A program made the translations under genes and the position numbers. DNA of 64,000 nucleotides. Origin: Prorocentrum cordatum (lineage: Eukaryota; Sar; Dinophyceae; Prorocentrales; Prorocentraceae). The DNA lies in the NCBI GenBank assembly GCA_963575745.1, contig CAUYUJ010000348.1, forward strand, positions 429,210 to 493,209, read 5' to 3'. A model generated the notes under the pieces. The model did no database searches. It saw nothing but the letters and a program-made list of their open reading frames with translations, and was not told the DNA's origin. Below are positions 55,264 to 64,000 of this stretch, in pieces; within the stretch, counting starts at the first letter, position 1; each line of letters opens with the position of its first letter.

Positions 55264-55300
55264 CGAAGCCGGACCCCCGACGTCACGATGTTTTTTTCGT
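55264..55300 (+). mobile_element. Family 1 end fragment
   Basis: GGACCCCCGACGTCACGATG followed by a T run and no body. Confidence 0.5.
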
Positions 55301-55363
55301 AGGAACGCCGGCCCCAGGAGCGCGTTATTCTTTATTGTCGGCGATAGTGGGCATTATAGCGGG

Positions 55364-55623
55364 CCCTGACTCCGGATCCGCCCTACTTTGGGCAATTTCG
55401 CAAGCTGGGCCTGGAATTTCCGCCACACTTTTCAAGCCTTGACGATGCCAATTTCCGCCCTACTGGACTTGACTAGAAACGTCAAAAAAGTAAGGCGAAA
55501 CTATCAGCACTGCTTCTTGGGGGCGGAAATTTCCGCTCTACTTTTTCGGTTTCTTAGATGTGGATTTCCGACGCAATTTTAAGTTGGAAAAATGCCAAAG
55601 TAGGGCGAATCCGGAGTCAGGGG
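55364..55623 (+). mobile_element. Inverted-repeat element, single copy (260 bp)
   Basis: Ends CCCTGACTCCGGAT(C/T)CGCC and then CTACTTTGG, inverted at the right. Internally the motif (A)TTTCCGCCCTAC recurs four times. The G-rich right flank hides any target-site duplication. Confidence 0.7.
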
Positions 55624-55802
55624 GGGGGCGCGGGAAGGGGGTATGATGTAACGCCTCCCCCCCGCCGTGTGCCCGATGCGCACGGCGGCGGTGCACGGAG
55701 CGCACTGGGGAGGGGGGAAGGAGCGTTACGTGAAAGGGGGGGTGGGAGGTGGGGGAGGGGGCTACACAGGGCAGTTCTTAATACATAGAATGTTTCAAAT
55801 CT

Positions 55803-55987
55803 CCCAGACCTCCTCGCGTCGTGAAAAGATCACGACGGGAGGTTTTTCGCTACTTTCGGCCTCCGGGGGCCCTTACCGGGCCTCGGGACCGTCAAAAAAC
55901 GACTCAGGACGAAAAACCGGTCCCGGGGAAGGGGTCGGGACCTCTGGGGGTCGCGTCATGAAAAAATCATGACGTCGGGGGTCTGGG
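55803..55987 (-). mobile_element. Family 1 element (185 bp), TSD CT
   Basis: Complete reverse copy with CT on both sides. Confidence 0.9.
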
Positions 55988-56125
55988 CTATAGGATTGTT
56001 GACACATGATTCATTGACTTATACATCAATGCATCAATTCATGATTGCTTTTAATACTAAATCCCTTCATCTTCATACATGATCCGCACGCGGAGCATGT
56101 ATCAAAAACGGCACTGTAGAATGAC
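55988..56125 (+). repeat. Family 7 AT-rich repeat, copy 2
   Basis: Counterpart of 16977-17130. Begins right after the family 1 element, which may therefore have inserted at its edge. Confidence 0.75.
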
Positions 56126-56157
56126 CACTATGCCCCAAACAACCCCCCCAAAAAAAC

Positions 56158-56310
56158 ACGCTCCAGAGGTCTCGACCCATTCCCAGGGACCAGCTTTCCC
56201 TCCCGAGTGGTTCCTCGACGGTCCGGGTGCCCGGCGAGGGCCCCCGCGAAGCCGAAGACTGCAACACACCGTCCGTCATCATGCTCTTGTCCCGACCCGA
56301 GAGGATCGGA
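56158..56310 (+). mobile_element. Degenerate family 1 relic
   Basis: Keeps CCAGAGGTCTCGACCCATTCC, GACGGTCCGGGTGCCCGGCGA and a decayed right half. 56311-56836 beyond it is unassigned GC-rich sequence with CGGAGCCTTCTCGGAGCC repeats. Confidence 0.6.
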
Positions 56311-56836
56311 CCCTTCGCCCTCAGAGCATCTTGGGCGGCTCGCGGAGCCTTCTCGGAGCCATCCTCGGGCCATCTTGGGAGCACCTGGGGCCCTCTTGCC
56401 TGCATCCGAGGCGCGCGCGGCCCCGCTACCCAGACGCGAAGTGAGGTCCCATGCAGCTGCGACTGCTCCGCGACAAGTAACCGAGTCAGCCGCCCCACCC
56501 GCATGCTCCGAGGCCCTCCGAGCCAGGACAGCGGCGAGCGAGGAGCAGGCGAAGGCATGGAGTGGGCTGCAACATGGCGCGACCCGACGTGAGCCCCCAA
56601 CAGAAACGCGGGGCCCTCTTGGGGCCCTCCCCGGACCGCTCTTTGGCTCCCTGGAGGCTCCTTGGAGGTCAGACGTGATCAAAAAAACAAAAACGAGCAA
56701 AAAGACAAAAGCTGGGAGGGCTCTTCGAGCCTTCTCGGAGCCCCCCCTCGGGCCGTCTGGGAAGCCCCCGGGGCCCTCCTGGAGCCCAGGAGCGGCCGCC
56801 TGCGCGCTTCCGCCCCCCTCCTCCCCCCCCTTTACC

Positions 56837-56956
56837 CGAGGCCCCGTCGGGCGGCGACGGGCCTGGCGCCGAGTAGCCGCGGAGGCGGGGCTGCGACTCC
56901 CAGAAGGCGGCGAACTCCCCGACGCAGACCCGGCCGTCCCCGTTCAGGTCCAGCTC
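56837..56956 (-). CDS. EF-hand exon, second half of a calcium-binding loop
   Basis: Minus-strand frame of 40 codons starting ELDLNGDGRVCVGEFAAFW. DLNGDGRVCVGE is a complete 12-residue EF-hand loop (D-x-N-x-D-G-x-V-x-x-x-E) followed by the exiting helix FAAFWESQ. It starts after GGGGAG|, an AG acceptor, and runs to TCGG|GTAAAG, a possible GT donor. The entering helix is missing here and is supplied by the exon ending at 59402, QLQQAFEE, in the correct phase. Protein identity (calmodulin-like, kinase or other) cannot be told. Confidence 0.68.
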
Positions 56957-56984
56957 CTCCCCGGACCCCCGCGCCGTCCTCCTC

Positions 56985-57167
56985 CTCGTCCTCCTCGTCG
57001 TCCTCCTCCTCCTCCTCCTTCTCCTCCTCCCTCGTTGTCCTCCTCATGCCTCCTCCTCATGCCTCCTCCTCCTCCCTCCTCATGCCTCCTCCTCCTCCTC
57101 CTCCTCCTCCTCCTCCTCCTCCTCCTCCTCCTCCTCCTCCTCCTCCTCCTCCTCCTCCCTCCTCCTC
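56985..57167. repeat. TCC tract
   Basis: On the minus strand of the proposed gene this is a GGA tract just before the exon at 56956. Confidence 0.92.
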
Positions 57168-57319
57168 CTCGCCGTGAACAAATCACGGCGGGAGGTTCTC
57201 TGCTGTTTCCGGGCCTCGGGGCCGTCAAAAAAACGGCTCGGGAAGCCCGCCACGGGGGAAGGAGTCCAGACCTCTGGGGGTCAGCTTTGCGAAAAAAATC
57301 GCGACGTCGTGGGTCTGGG
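57168..57319 (-). mobile_element. Family 1 element truncated by the TCC tract
   Basis: Right end GTGGGTCTGGG is intact, followed by TC. The left end (normally CCCAGACCTCCTCG) merges with the TCC array, which suggests that the array grew from the CCTCCTCG inside the element. Confidence 0.8.
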
Positions 57320-57519
57320 TCTGCAGGCGAGCCCCAGACCAACCAGGGCTTCGGCAGCATCGCGTGGAAATTTGAACCACCGCCGCCACCTCCATCGAAG
57401 CCGCCACCACAGTAATTACCGCCGCATCATCATCAGCATCACCAACATCAGTGACGACGAATTTAGGAGATGATGATGATGGTACTTAGTGTACACCACA
57501 GCGAACACCATCACCATCA

Positions 57520-57547
57520 CCGTCCCCGTTCAGGTCCAGCTCCTCTG
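57520..57547 (-). repeat. Stray duplicate of the EF-hand exon start
   Basis: CCGTTCAGGTCCAGCTCCTC is identical to 56940-56959. On the minus strand it again encodes EELDLNGDG, but the frame then turns into a GATGGT repeat, so it is not an alternative exon. Confidence 0.7.
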
Positions 57548-57721
57548 AGAGGATCCCACGGTCTCCGGTGACATGATTTTTCCAGCAGGCGGGGGTCCAG
57601 ATTTCCGACGATAGTCCGACACAATTTTCTCACGTTTCGTCGTTTCCCGGAAACTTTCCGGCCTCGGGACGCTTTTTAGCGGCTGCGCCTCGTCGAGGGC
57701 GTTCAGGGTCCTGGGGGTACG

Positions 57722-58059
57722 ATGTGTGTGTGTGTGTGTGTGTGCGTGTGCGTGTGCGTGTGTGCGCGTGTGCGCGTGTGCGTGTGTGCGCGTGTGCGCG
57801 TGTGCGCGTGTGCGCGTGTGCGCGTGTGTGCGTGTGTGCGTGTGTGCGTGTGTGCGTGTGTGCGTGTGTGCGTGTGTGCGTGTGTGTGTGTGTATGTGCG
57901 TGTGCGTGTGCGTGTGCGTGTGCGTGTGCGTGTGCGTGTGCGTGTGTGTGTGAATGTGTGTGTGTGTGCGTGTGTGTGTGAATGTGTGTGTGTGTGTGTG
58001 TGCGTGTGCGTGTGCGTGTGCGTGTGCGTGTGCGTGTGCGTGTGTGTGTGAGTGTGTGA

Positions 58060-58094
<35 letters not shown>

Positions 58095-58100
58095 AGTGTG
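57722..58100. repeat. GT/GC dinucleotide array, about 380 bp
   Basis: TGTGTG and TGTGCG units. Could adopt left-handed DNA. Frames are Cys/Val or His/Thr only. Confidence 0.94.
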
Positions 58101-58164
58101 TCTCAGCGGCGCGTCCTCCCAGAATTTCGGGTTCGGGGGGCAAACAAAAATGGACCCTGGGCGC

Positions 58165-58245
58165 AACAACGCCCCCGGGGAAGCGGTCGGGACCTCTTGG
58201 GCCGCGCATTGAAGAAATCACATCAGCGGAAGTCAGGGGCCGCTC
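58165..58245 (-). mobile_element. Family 1 3'-end relic
   Basis: GGGGAAGCGGTCGGGACCTC, then CGCATTGAAGAAATCAC and a decayed end. Confidence 0.55.
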
Positions 58246-58404
58246 AGGGGGGGGAACGATGACGTGTAAAAGACGGCTCTCGAAGAATACGAAGAACAGC
58301 ACATGGCATAAGCAAGGTCGTTCGAAGGTCCAGCGCAGATCCAAGAAATCCGAACAGACCTCCTGCTGAAGTTATCGTATTTCTCCAGTCTTCCTCCGAG
58401 CAGG

Positions 58405-58560
58405 AAGGATGAGGAGGATGAGGAGGCTTGCAGAGGAGGAGGAGGAGGAGGAGGCTTGAGGAGGAGGCTTGAGGAGGAGGAGGAGGAGGTGGAGGAGGAG
58501 GTGGGAGGAGGAGGAGGAGGTGGGAGGAGGAGGAGAAGGAGGAGGAGGAGGAGGAGTCTG
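58405..58560. repeat. GGA and GAGGCTTGAGGAGG repeats
   Basis: Purine-rich. Unit GAGGCTTGA shared in complement with 30130-30240. 58561-58990 after it is GC-rich and unassigned. Confidence 0.88.
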
Positions 58561-58994
58561 CCTGCTTCACCGACGGTCGGCCCCCGATGGGAGAGCCTCG
58601 TGCTCCTGCGCAGGCCACCGCACCACTGGCCCCGAGCGGCGATCCGCTCCCCTCCAGCAAGAACCGCACCGGCACTCCACGGGCAGCCGCGGTCCGCTGG
58701 ACGCCCACGGCGTCGATGGAGGCTGCCCGTTCGAACGAGCAGCCGAGGCACGGCCGCCGTGCGACCCATCCCCTGCGGCCCAGCCGGCCACGTGCACGCT
58801 TCCAGAAACCGCGCACCGTGGCGAGACCTCCGACCTCGTCCTCTGTCCCCCGCGCAGGCCTTCCCCGCAGGCCCTGGCGGCCCGTGCCCCCCAGGCTCGG
58901 CGCCTCGGCCTCCGGGGCCGAGCGGGGGGGGCCCCCCGGAGGCCGAGAGCTGCCGCACACCCGCCGCCCCTGAGATCACGACGCAGGCCCTATA

Positions 58995-59169
<175 letters not shown>

Positions 59170-59401
59170 ATCTCTCTGCCGCATGCTACCAAGCGGATCG
59201 GTCTGCGATGGTCCCGGGGCCCGAAGCAGGGCGAAACGGCACGGTGTCGAAAGAGTACAGATCGATCAAGGACCAGGCAACCGAGGAAGGATCCAGAACC
59301 TACAGATCAAGGATCAAGAGAGGATCAAGAACATGCAGATCAGGTGTTTTCTTCCTCACCACCAGGACTCGCCTGCCCCGATCGGCGCGCGCCCCCCGCT
59401 C

Positions 59402-59580
59402 CTCGAAGGCCTGCTGGAGCTGCGGCCCCGCGAGCTTCGCGCCGAGGTGGCAGAGCATCGCGTCGAACTCCGCCAGCTCGAGGTCGCCGTCGCCGTCGGA
59501 GTCGAAGCGGCGGAACGCGGCCTCGATCCGGGCGAGATCTGCATCCGCATCCACGGCGTCTTGGGTGTTCGGGGAAGGGA
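59402..59580 (-). CDS. EF-hand exon, first loop plus entering helix of the second
   Basis: The minus-strand frame contains DLARIEAAFRRFDSDGDGD and then LELAEFDAMLCHLGAKL. DSDGDGDLELAE is a full EF-hand loop (D-x-D-x-D-G-x-L-x-x-x-E) with both flanking helices. The exon ends GPQLQQAFE, the entering helix of the next EF-hand, completed by 56956-56837. The 5' border is uncertain (AG near 59567 or 59549). Function: calcium binding. The rest of the protein is not placed. Confidence 0.72.
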
Positions 59581-60320
59581 TGCCACAACACCGGAGACGC
59601 AGTGGACCTGGAGGAAACCTGGCCCCCTCAGGAGCTTGATGTTTATCCATATCCTCTGAGTTTCGGGCTTCCGACACGCAGTGGGGGTATCCCTGGAAAT
59701 CAGATCCCAAACGTGTAGGTTCTTAGATATTCGATCGCGCTACGGACCAAGAGATACCAGCCTCCCCGTATCATTGTGCCCAGAAGAAAAGATTATGGAT
59801 ATGGATTCTAGATTCGCTATCCTGGTCTGCGCTGGGGCGTCCCCGTACCCAAACATATGTACTGGTCAATCATATCCAAGGTCGGGCCAGATCTAGATAT
59901 ACCAATGGCAACAGAGATGCCATTCTCTAACTTCCTGATGAAGACACTGCCGCGGCGTATCCAATCGCATCCGTTTCCCAATTAGGAGAAGGACGCGAAG
60001 GTCTGCAAGCCACGATTAGCGTCACCATCGCCATAATCAATTATTGCTCTCAATCTTATATGTACGTCCTGCCAGTTTTCGGTTGTATCATCTCCCCCAC
60101 CCTGACCCTCACCCTAAGATCACTCACAGCATCGTCTACGGCCTCGAACCAATCTTACGTACCACCTTCATCTTCGCCCACCTTCACAGTGCACCCCAAT
60201 CGCTTTGATACGTTGCACTCCGTTCCCTCAGCCTCTATGCGCTTCCTCGTGCATCGTGTCACTGATCCACCTACTTCTTCACTGTCTCACTCCCCCTCCT
60301 CACTCGTCCTGCTGCATCTC
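59581..60320. other. Unassigned, relatively AT-rich stretch
   Basis: Would be upstream intron or exon of the EF-hand gene. No frame recognised. Confidence 0.45.
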
Positions 60321-60329
60321 CGTCACCTC

Positions 60330-60410
60330 GCCAGGAGGAGGAGGAGGAGAAGGAGGAGGAGGAGAAGGAGGAGGAGGAGGAGGAGGATTTGCCCCCCCCC
60401 CCCCCCCCTC
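60330..60410. repeat. GGA tract and C run
   Basis: GGA/GAA units, then about 16 C. 60411-60779 is unassigned. Confidence 0.88.
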
Positions 60411-60779
60411 TCTTCACGATTTGTCCTCGCGGCTCCTCGTCTTTGCCCGTCCCCCACTCCCAGTGTGTACCAGGCGGTCCGTGCTCCGCATCCTCAGCGG
60501 TCCTCCTTCTCGGGCCCCCTGCTCTTCCCCTGGCCCCGCCTCCCATCTCCTCACCGCTCCCCCTCGCACATAGCACACCACAACGGCTTAGAGCGCCCGT
60601 ACCTAAACATGTAGAAGCACATACCTGAACGCATCTGCTCGTATTCGAACAGATCTAAACTCGCGCAACACGTGCTCGTACCCAAGACTGCCAGCACAAC
60701 GCGGTGCACCGCAATGCAACCAAGACCGATGCCCGGTAAACTTTGGAGCGTCCCCAGACGCAGGAATCCCGTCGGACAA

Positions 60780-60964
60780 CCCAGACCCCCGACGTCATGA
60801 TTTTTTCATGACGCGACCCCCAGAGGTCCAGACCCATTCCCCGGGACCGGTTTTTCGTCCCGAGTCGTTTTTTGACAGTCCCGAGGGCCGGCGAGGGCCC
60901 CCGGAGGCCAAGAATAGCGAAAAACCTCCCGTCGTGATTTTTTCATGACTCGAGGAGGTCTGGG
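60780..60964 (+). mobile_element. Family 1 element (185 bp), TSD AA
   Basis: Complete copy with AA on both sides, 54 bp from a family 4 element. Confidence 0.9.
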
Positions 60965-61017
60965 AACGCATCGACAATACCTTCGCTGGCATGTGCTCCA
61001 GCATATGTAAAGGGAAA

Positions 61018-61165
61018 TTAGGACACACAAATAAATACACACAAATAAAAATGTCCCCCATATTTTCCCATATTTTCTGGGTTTCTGTCTTCCCCCCCAC
61101 TTCCCATATTTTCCCATATTTTTGGGGAATCGCCGATTAATTGTGTCTGCGTGTTTTTTCCCCTC
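61018..61165 (-). mobile_element. Family 4 element directly after an exon candidate
   Basis: On the minus strand it starts exactly where the exon 61308-61166 ends (TTCAG|GAGGGG) and ends TTTGTGTGTCC followed by TAATTTCCC. Fits an intron with a GA donor and a T-rich 3' part, but the terminal AG is not present in this copy; the first AG lies about 20 nt further on (GCTGGAG). Confidence 0.75.
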
Positions 61166-61308
61166 CTGAATATGGTGCAGATCCTGCCCGTGGCCTCGAT
61201 CTGTGCGCGCTCTGCCGCCGTGAGCGGCTCCGCCTCCGCGCGGGCGCCGCCGCGCCGCCGCGAGGCGTAGGCGAACTGCACGGTGCCGCTCACGACCTCG
61301 AAGGGGCC
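61166..61308 (-). CDS. Exon candidate between two family 4 elements
   Basis: A minus-strand frame of 47 codons plus 2 nt reads GPFEVVSGTVQFAYASRRRG and continues EAEPLTAAERAQIEATGRIC. Composition is balanced and unlike the low-complexity frames around it. Left and right edges coincide with family 4 elements in the same orientation. The family is unknown. It may belong to the same gene as the EF-hand exons 1.6 kb downstream, since strand and order agree. Confidence 0.5.
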
Positions 61309-61310
61309 CC

Positions 61311-61458
61311 AGGACACACAAATAAATACACACGAATAAAAATATTCCCCATATTTTCGTATATTTTCTGGGTTTCTGTCTTCCCCCCACTTCCCATATT
61401 TTCCCATCTTTTCGGGGGGATCGAGGATTAATTGTGTCTGCGTGTTTCTTTTCCTCCT
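61311..61458 (-). mobile_element. Family 4 element upstream of the exon candidate
   Basis: Starts TTCAG|GAGGAAAAG and ends GTGTGTCCTGGGGCCCC on the minus strand. The expected terminal CAG is TGG here, so any acceptor must be the CTTCGAG a few bases further in. Confidence 0.75.
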
Positions 61459-61492
61459 GAAGCCTCGAGGCCCGGGCGCCGCAATCCCTCAC

Positions 61493-61560
61493 GCAAAGGG
61501 CGCCGCCGGGCCGTGCGTGAAGCTGCACGGCGGCAACGTTTGCGCGCTGCCGTCGGCCTC
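61493..61560 (-). CDS. Possible short exon
   Basis: Reads EADGSAQTLPPCSFTHGPAA on the minus strand and ends at TTTGC|GTGAGG, a good GT donor. It lies between a family 1 and a family 4 element. Its phase does not clearly match the next exon candidate. Confidence 0.2.
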
Positions 61561-61749
61561 CCCAGACCCCCTCGAGATCTGAAAAAAAAAAATCACGACG
61601 GAGGTTTTTCGCTATGTTCGGCCTCCGGGGGCCCTTCCCGGGCCTCGGGGCCGTCCAAAAGCGACTCGGGACGAAAAACCGGTCCCGGGGAAGGGGTCCA
61701 GACCTCTGGGGGTCGCGTCGTGAAAAAATCATGGCGTCGGGGGTCTGGG
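61561..61749 (-). mobile_element. Family 1 element (189 bp), TSD TC
   Basis: Complete copy with a lengthened A run in the left hairpin loop. TC on both sides. Confidence 0.88.
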
Positions 61750-62174
61750 TCTGGAGGCCCTCGCTGGGCCCATATGGGCCGTCGGAGCACGGCGTCGGGG
61801 CGGGGAGGGCTGGCCAGCTGGAAGGGGGTCGAGGCCTCCGGGGGCCGCCGCTCGGAGCAGCTCCTGGCGTCGGGGGTCCCGGCCCGGCGCCCGCCGGGCC
61901 CGCCCGCCTCCCGCGAGGCGATTTTTGTGTTGGCACGCGGGGCGTTTTTTCGCGCCATGGTCTGCCCCAGGGCGCCATCGCAGCTCGATGCGGCGCTCGG
62001 AGGGTGCAGCCGAAAGACGGGGCCCGGGGCTCTCCAGGCTGTGATCTTCTTTTTTTGGGGGTTCGCGGGGGTCGCGGAGCCGCGCCGATGGCGCCGTGCA
62101 GAGCTGGGGCGGGCCGCGCCGAGGCGGAGGACTGATCCCAGTGCGACCCTACCTAGGAGCTGGAGCATCTAGGA
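61750..62174. other. Unassigned GC-rich stretch
   Basis: No exon or repeat family recognised. Confidence 0.4.
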
Positions 62175-62700
62175 GAGCGTGCTGTGCAATGCTATGCTGC
62201 GCTATGCTATGCTATGCTATGCTATGCTATGCTATGCTATGCTATGTTATGCTATGCTGCGCTATGCTATGATATGGTATGCTATGCTATGCTATGATGC
62301 GCTGTGCTATGCTAAGCTAAGCTATGCTATGATATGTTATGACATGATATGATATGCCATGATATGCTATGCTGCGCTATGCTATGACATGTTATGACAT
62401 GCTATGTCATGATATGCTGCGCTATGCTATGATATGGCATGCTATGCTACGCTATGCTATGCTATGCGATGCTATGCTATGCTAATGCTGCGCTAAGTTA
62501 AGCTAAACTGAGCTAAGCTAAGCTAAGCTAGGCTTCGCTAAGCTAAGCTAAGTTAAGCTAAACTGAGCTAAGCTAAGCTAAGCTAGGCTTCGCTAAGCTA
62601 AGTTAAGCTAAACTGAGCTAAGCTAGGCTAGGATAAGCTAAGCTAAGTTAAGCTAAGCTAAGCTAGGCTAAGCTAAGATGAGATAAGCAACGCTAGGCTA
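62175..62700. repeat. Pentanucleotide arrays CTATG then CTAAG
   Basis: 62175-62480 is (GCTAT)n with GCTGC and ATGAT variants. 62480-62700 is (GCTAA)n with GCTAGGCTTCGCTAAG higher-order units. The two are one base apart and join without a gap. Confidence 0.93.
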
Positions 62701-62841
62701 AGGGAACGTCACTGGGGGAACCGCGGGGCGGGTGCCGGGGGAACCGCCCGCTGCCCGGCCCCTTCAAGACACAGGGTTAGAACCCTTCTGGGCAGAGCCT
62801 AGGTAGGGACAAAAAAACAGCCGTGATTTCCGCGACGCCGC

Positions 62842-63022
62842 CCCAGACATGCGACGCCCTGATTTTGATTTCTGCAGGGCGGCGCCCCCGGAAGTCCCGA
62901 ACCCTTCCCCGGGGCTGGCTTGTCATCCTGACGGTCCCGGCGAGGCCTGGCGAGGGCCCCAAAAGAGGCCGGAAAAACGGCCGAAGACCCGCCGTCCGGG
63001 CTCTCTGCTGCGACGCGAGCAC
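62842..63022 (+). mobile_element. Degenerate family 1 element
   Basis: Starts CCCAGACATGCGACG and keeps GAACCCTTCCCCGGGGCTGG and the GGCCGGAAAAACGGCC body, but the left hairpin loop and right end are decayed. Confidence 0.65.
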
Positions 63023-63062
63023 GTCCGGGGCGGCTCCTTCGCGAAGGCCGGATCTCGGCGGC

Positions 63063-63256
63063 CCCAGAGATCCGACGGGTCGTGATCTTTTCCACGCGGG
63101 GCCCCTGGGAAGCCTCGACCCATTCCCCAGGACCGGTTTTTCATCCCGAGGCGCTTCTTGACGGTCCCGGGGCCCGGCGACGGCCTCTGCAGAGGCCGAA
63201 GCTTGCAAGAGAACAGCCTCCGCGGTGGTTTTTGCCAAGGCGTGGGATCGCCGGGG
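63063..63256 (+). mobile_element. Family 1 subfamily B, decayed right end
   Basis: Starts CCCAGAGATCCGACGGGTCG like 17829-18011. The right end GTGGGATCGCCGGGG is a weak match to GTTGGATCTCTGGG. Confidence 0.7.
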
Positions 63257-63268
63257 ATCTCGGCGGAC

Positions 63269-63386
63269 CAGCAGGGCCAGGAGGAAGCGGGGCAGCGCGA
63301 AGGGCTCCGAGCGGCACGCCAGGGCGACGAGGTAGAGCACGATGGGCGGAGGGCGATCACCAGGGCTGCGCAGAAAGCCTCGGGGC
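63269..63386 (-). CDS. Exon candidate with a hydrophobic segment
   Basis: Between GGCACAG| and |GTCCGCC on the minus strand. 39 codons after one phase base: PRGFLRSPGDRPPP, then IVLYLVALACRSEPFALPRF and LLALL. A TCC-rich tract precedes the acceptor and would act as its pyrimidine tract. Could be a membrane helix. No family recognised. Confidence 0.35.
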
Positions 63387-63409
63387 CTGTGCCGCCGGAC
63401 CCAGAGGAG

Positions 63410-63482
63410 GGAGGAGGAGGAGGGAGGAGGGAGGAGGGAGGAGGAGGAGGAGGAGGAGGAGGAGGAGGAGGAGGGGGAGGGC
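63410..63482. repeat. GGA tract
   Basis: Purine-only on plus, pyrimidine upstream of the exon candidate on minus. Confidence 0.9.
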
Positions 63483-63652
63483 CAGGCGAGCACCCTTCGA
63501 CCCGGGGGCGCGCGGACGCGGAGTGGCGATCCATGGACTCGGCGCGCGGTCGCCCCACGGGAGGTGCCCTCCCCAAAAATGCGGCCGGTGCCGCCGCGCT
63601 CGGCGGCCGGAAATCCGCGGCTTCCCCTGGGAACGGGGCCCGTCGCTAATCC

Positions 63653-63672
63653 CAGACCCCCGACGCCCCCTT
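63653..63672 (+). mobile_element. Family 1 left-end fragment
   Basis: CCCAGACCCCCGACGCCCCC only; the body is absent. Confidence 0.5.
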
Positions 63673-63693
63673 CATCCATGTTTGCGATCGCCT

Positions 63694-63850
63694 GCGTCAA
63701 GAAGAGCACGAGACCCTCCGTCGGCCAACACGCACAGAGTATCCAAGGGTGCCGCCCCCCCATGGTGCACCAGCGTGCCCACCAAACACGAGGAACACGA
63801 GGGTACCCTCCCCGGACCGACCACGATCTTACACCTCGACCCGACTGCAT
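63694..63850 (+). repeat. Family 9 repeat, copy 2
   Basis: Counterpart of 15345-15500. Confidence 0.6.
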
Positions 63851-63867
63851 AGACCCTCGCGGGTCTT

Positions 63868-63982
63868 CGGGGGGCTCCTCCTCCTCCTCCTCCTCCTCCT
63901 CCTTCTCCTCTTCCTTTCCTCCTCCTCCTCCTCCTCCTCCTCCTCCTCCTCCTCCTCCTCCTCCTCCTCCTCCTCCTCCTCC
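63868..63982. repeat. (TCC)n tract at the right edge
   Basis: About 37 units. GATCTCTGGG after it (63985-63995) matches the right terminus of family 1 subfamily B. Confidence 0.93.
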
Positions 63983-64000
63983 CCCGATCTCTGGGCGGTG

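Noticed and set aside
58244-58990. Coding region at 58.6-58.98 kb on either strand
   Set aside because: Open on both strands with no domain. The right end looks like decayed family 1 sequence.

Overview
The window looks like nuclear DNA from a dinoflagellate. The most direct sign is an exact 21-base match, on the minus strand at 36378-36398, to the core of the dinoflagellate trans-spliced leader. Three things agree with this: widely spaced short exon candidates, including one intron that fits a GA-AG junction; non-LTR retroelements ending in an RNase H domain and a Cys-rich tail; and a very repeat-rich landscape in which GGA/TCC, GTC/GAC, ATC, GGT and GT tracts fill much of the sequence. The species cannot be named from the sequence. 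There is no operon-like packing and almost all long open frames are low-complexity shadows.

Layout. 0-4 kb: a possible unknown minus-strand coding region (925-1960) between simple repeats. 4-9 kb: a cluster of short inverted-repeat elements with one good exon candidate (8063-8215). 9-10.5 kb: GGA/TCC tracts. 10.8-14.7 kb: a 5'-truncated retroelement on the minus strand with reverse transcriptase, RNase H and a Cys-rich tail, broken by two homopolymer frameshifts and one TGA. 15-21 kb: more short elements, GGA arrays with duplicated flanks, and a second retroelement 3' fragment (19669-20568). 22-32 kb: almost wholly simple repeats. 32.2-35.2 kb: a diverged inverted repeat around an 80-bp array (fold-back candidate B). 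36.4 kb: the spliced-leader relict. 38.6-40.3 kb: a 101-bp satellite. 40.7-44 kb: CTATAGGG and TGTCTAAAT arrays around gene-free repeat DNA. 47.5-51.1 kb: a large fold-back candidate (A) with arms of about 1.3 kb, each carrying a 53-bp array and a matching small acidic ORF. 51.5-52.3 kb: another satellite of about 100 bp. 52-64 kb: more short elements plus pieces of one or more minus-strand host genes, including two EF-hand half exons (59402-59580 and 56837-56956) that join into a canonical EF-hand, and a further exon candidate at 61166-61308. 62.2-62.7 kb: pentanucleotide repeats.

The clearest organising principle is a set of small, gene-less inverted-repeat elements. Family 1 (about 185 bp, CCCAGACC...GGTCTGGG) occurs 14 times essentially complete, and 13 of the 14 have a perfect 2-bp target-site duplication. 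One copy sits inside another copy, and one sits inside a repeat whose empty counterpart is also in the window. Family 2 (163-196 bp) shows 8-bp duplications and family 3 (about 195 bp) shows 5-bp duplications. Family 4 (about 150 bp) flanks an exon candidate and may behave as an intron-like element. Family names are local labels, not database names. All domain calls are from reading translations by eye; no database search was run.
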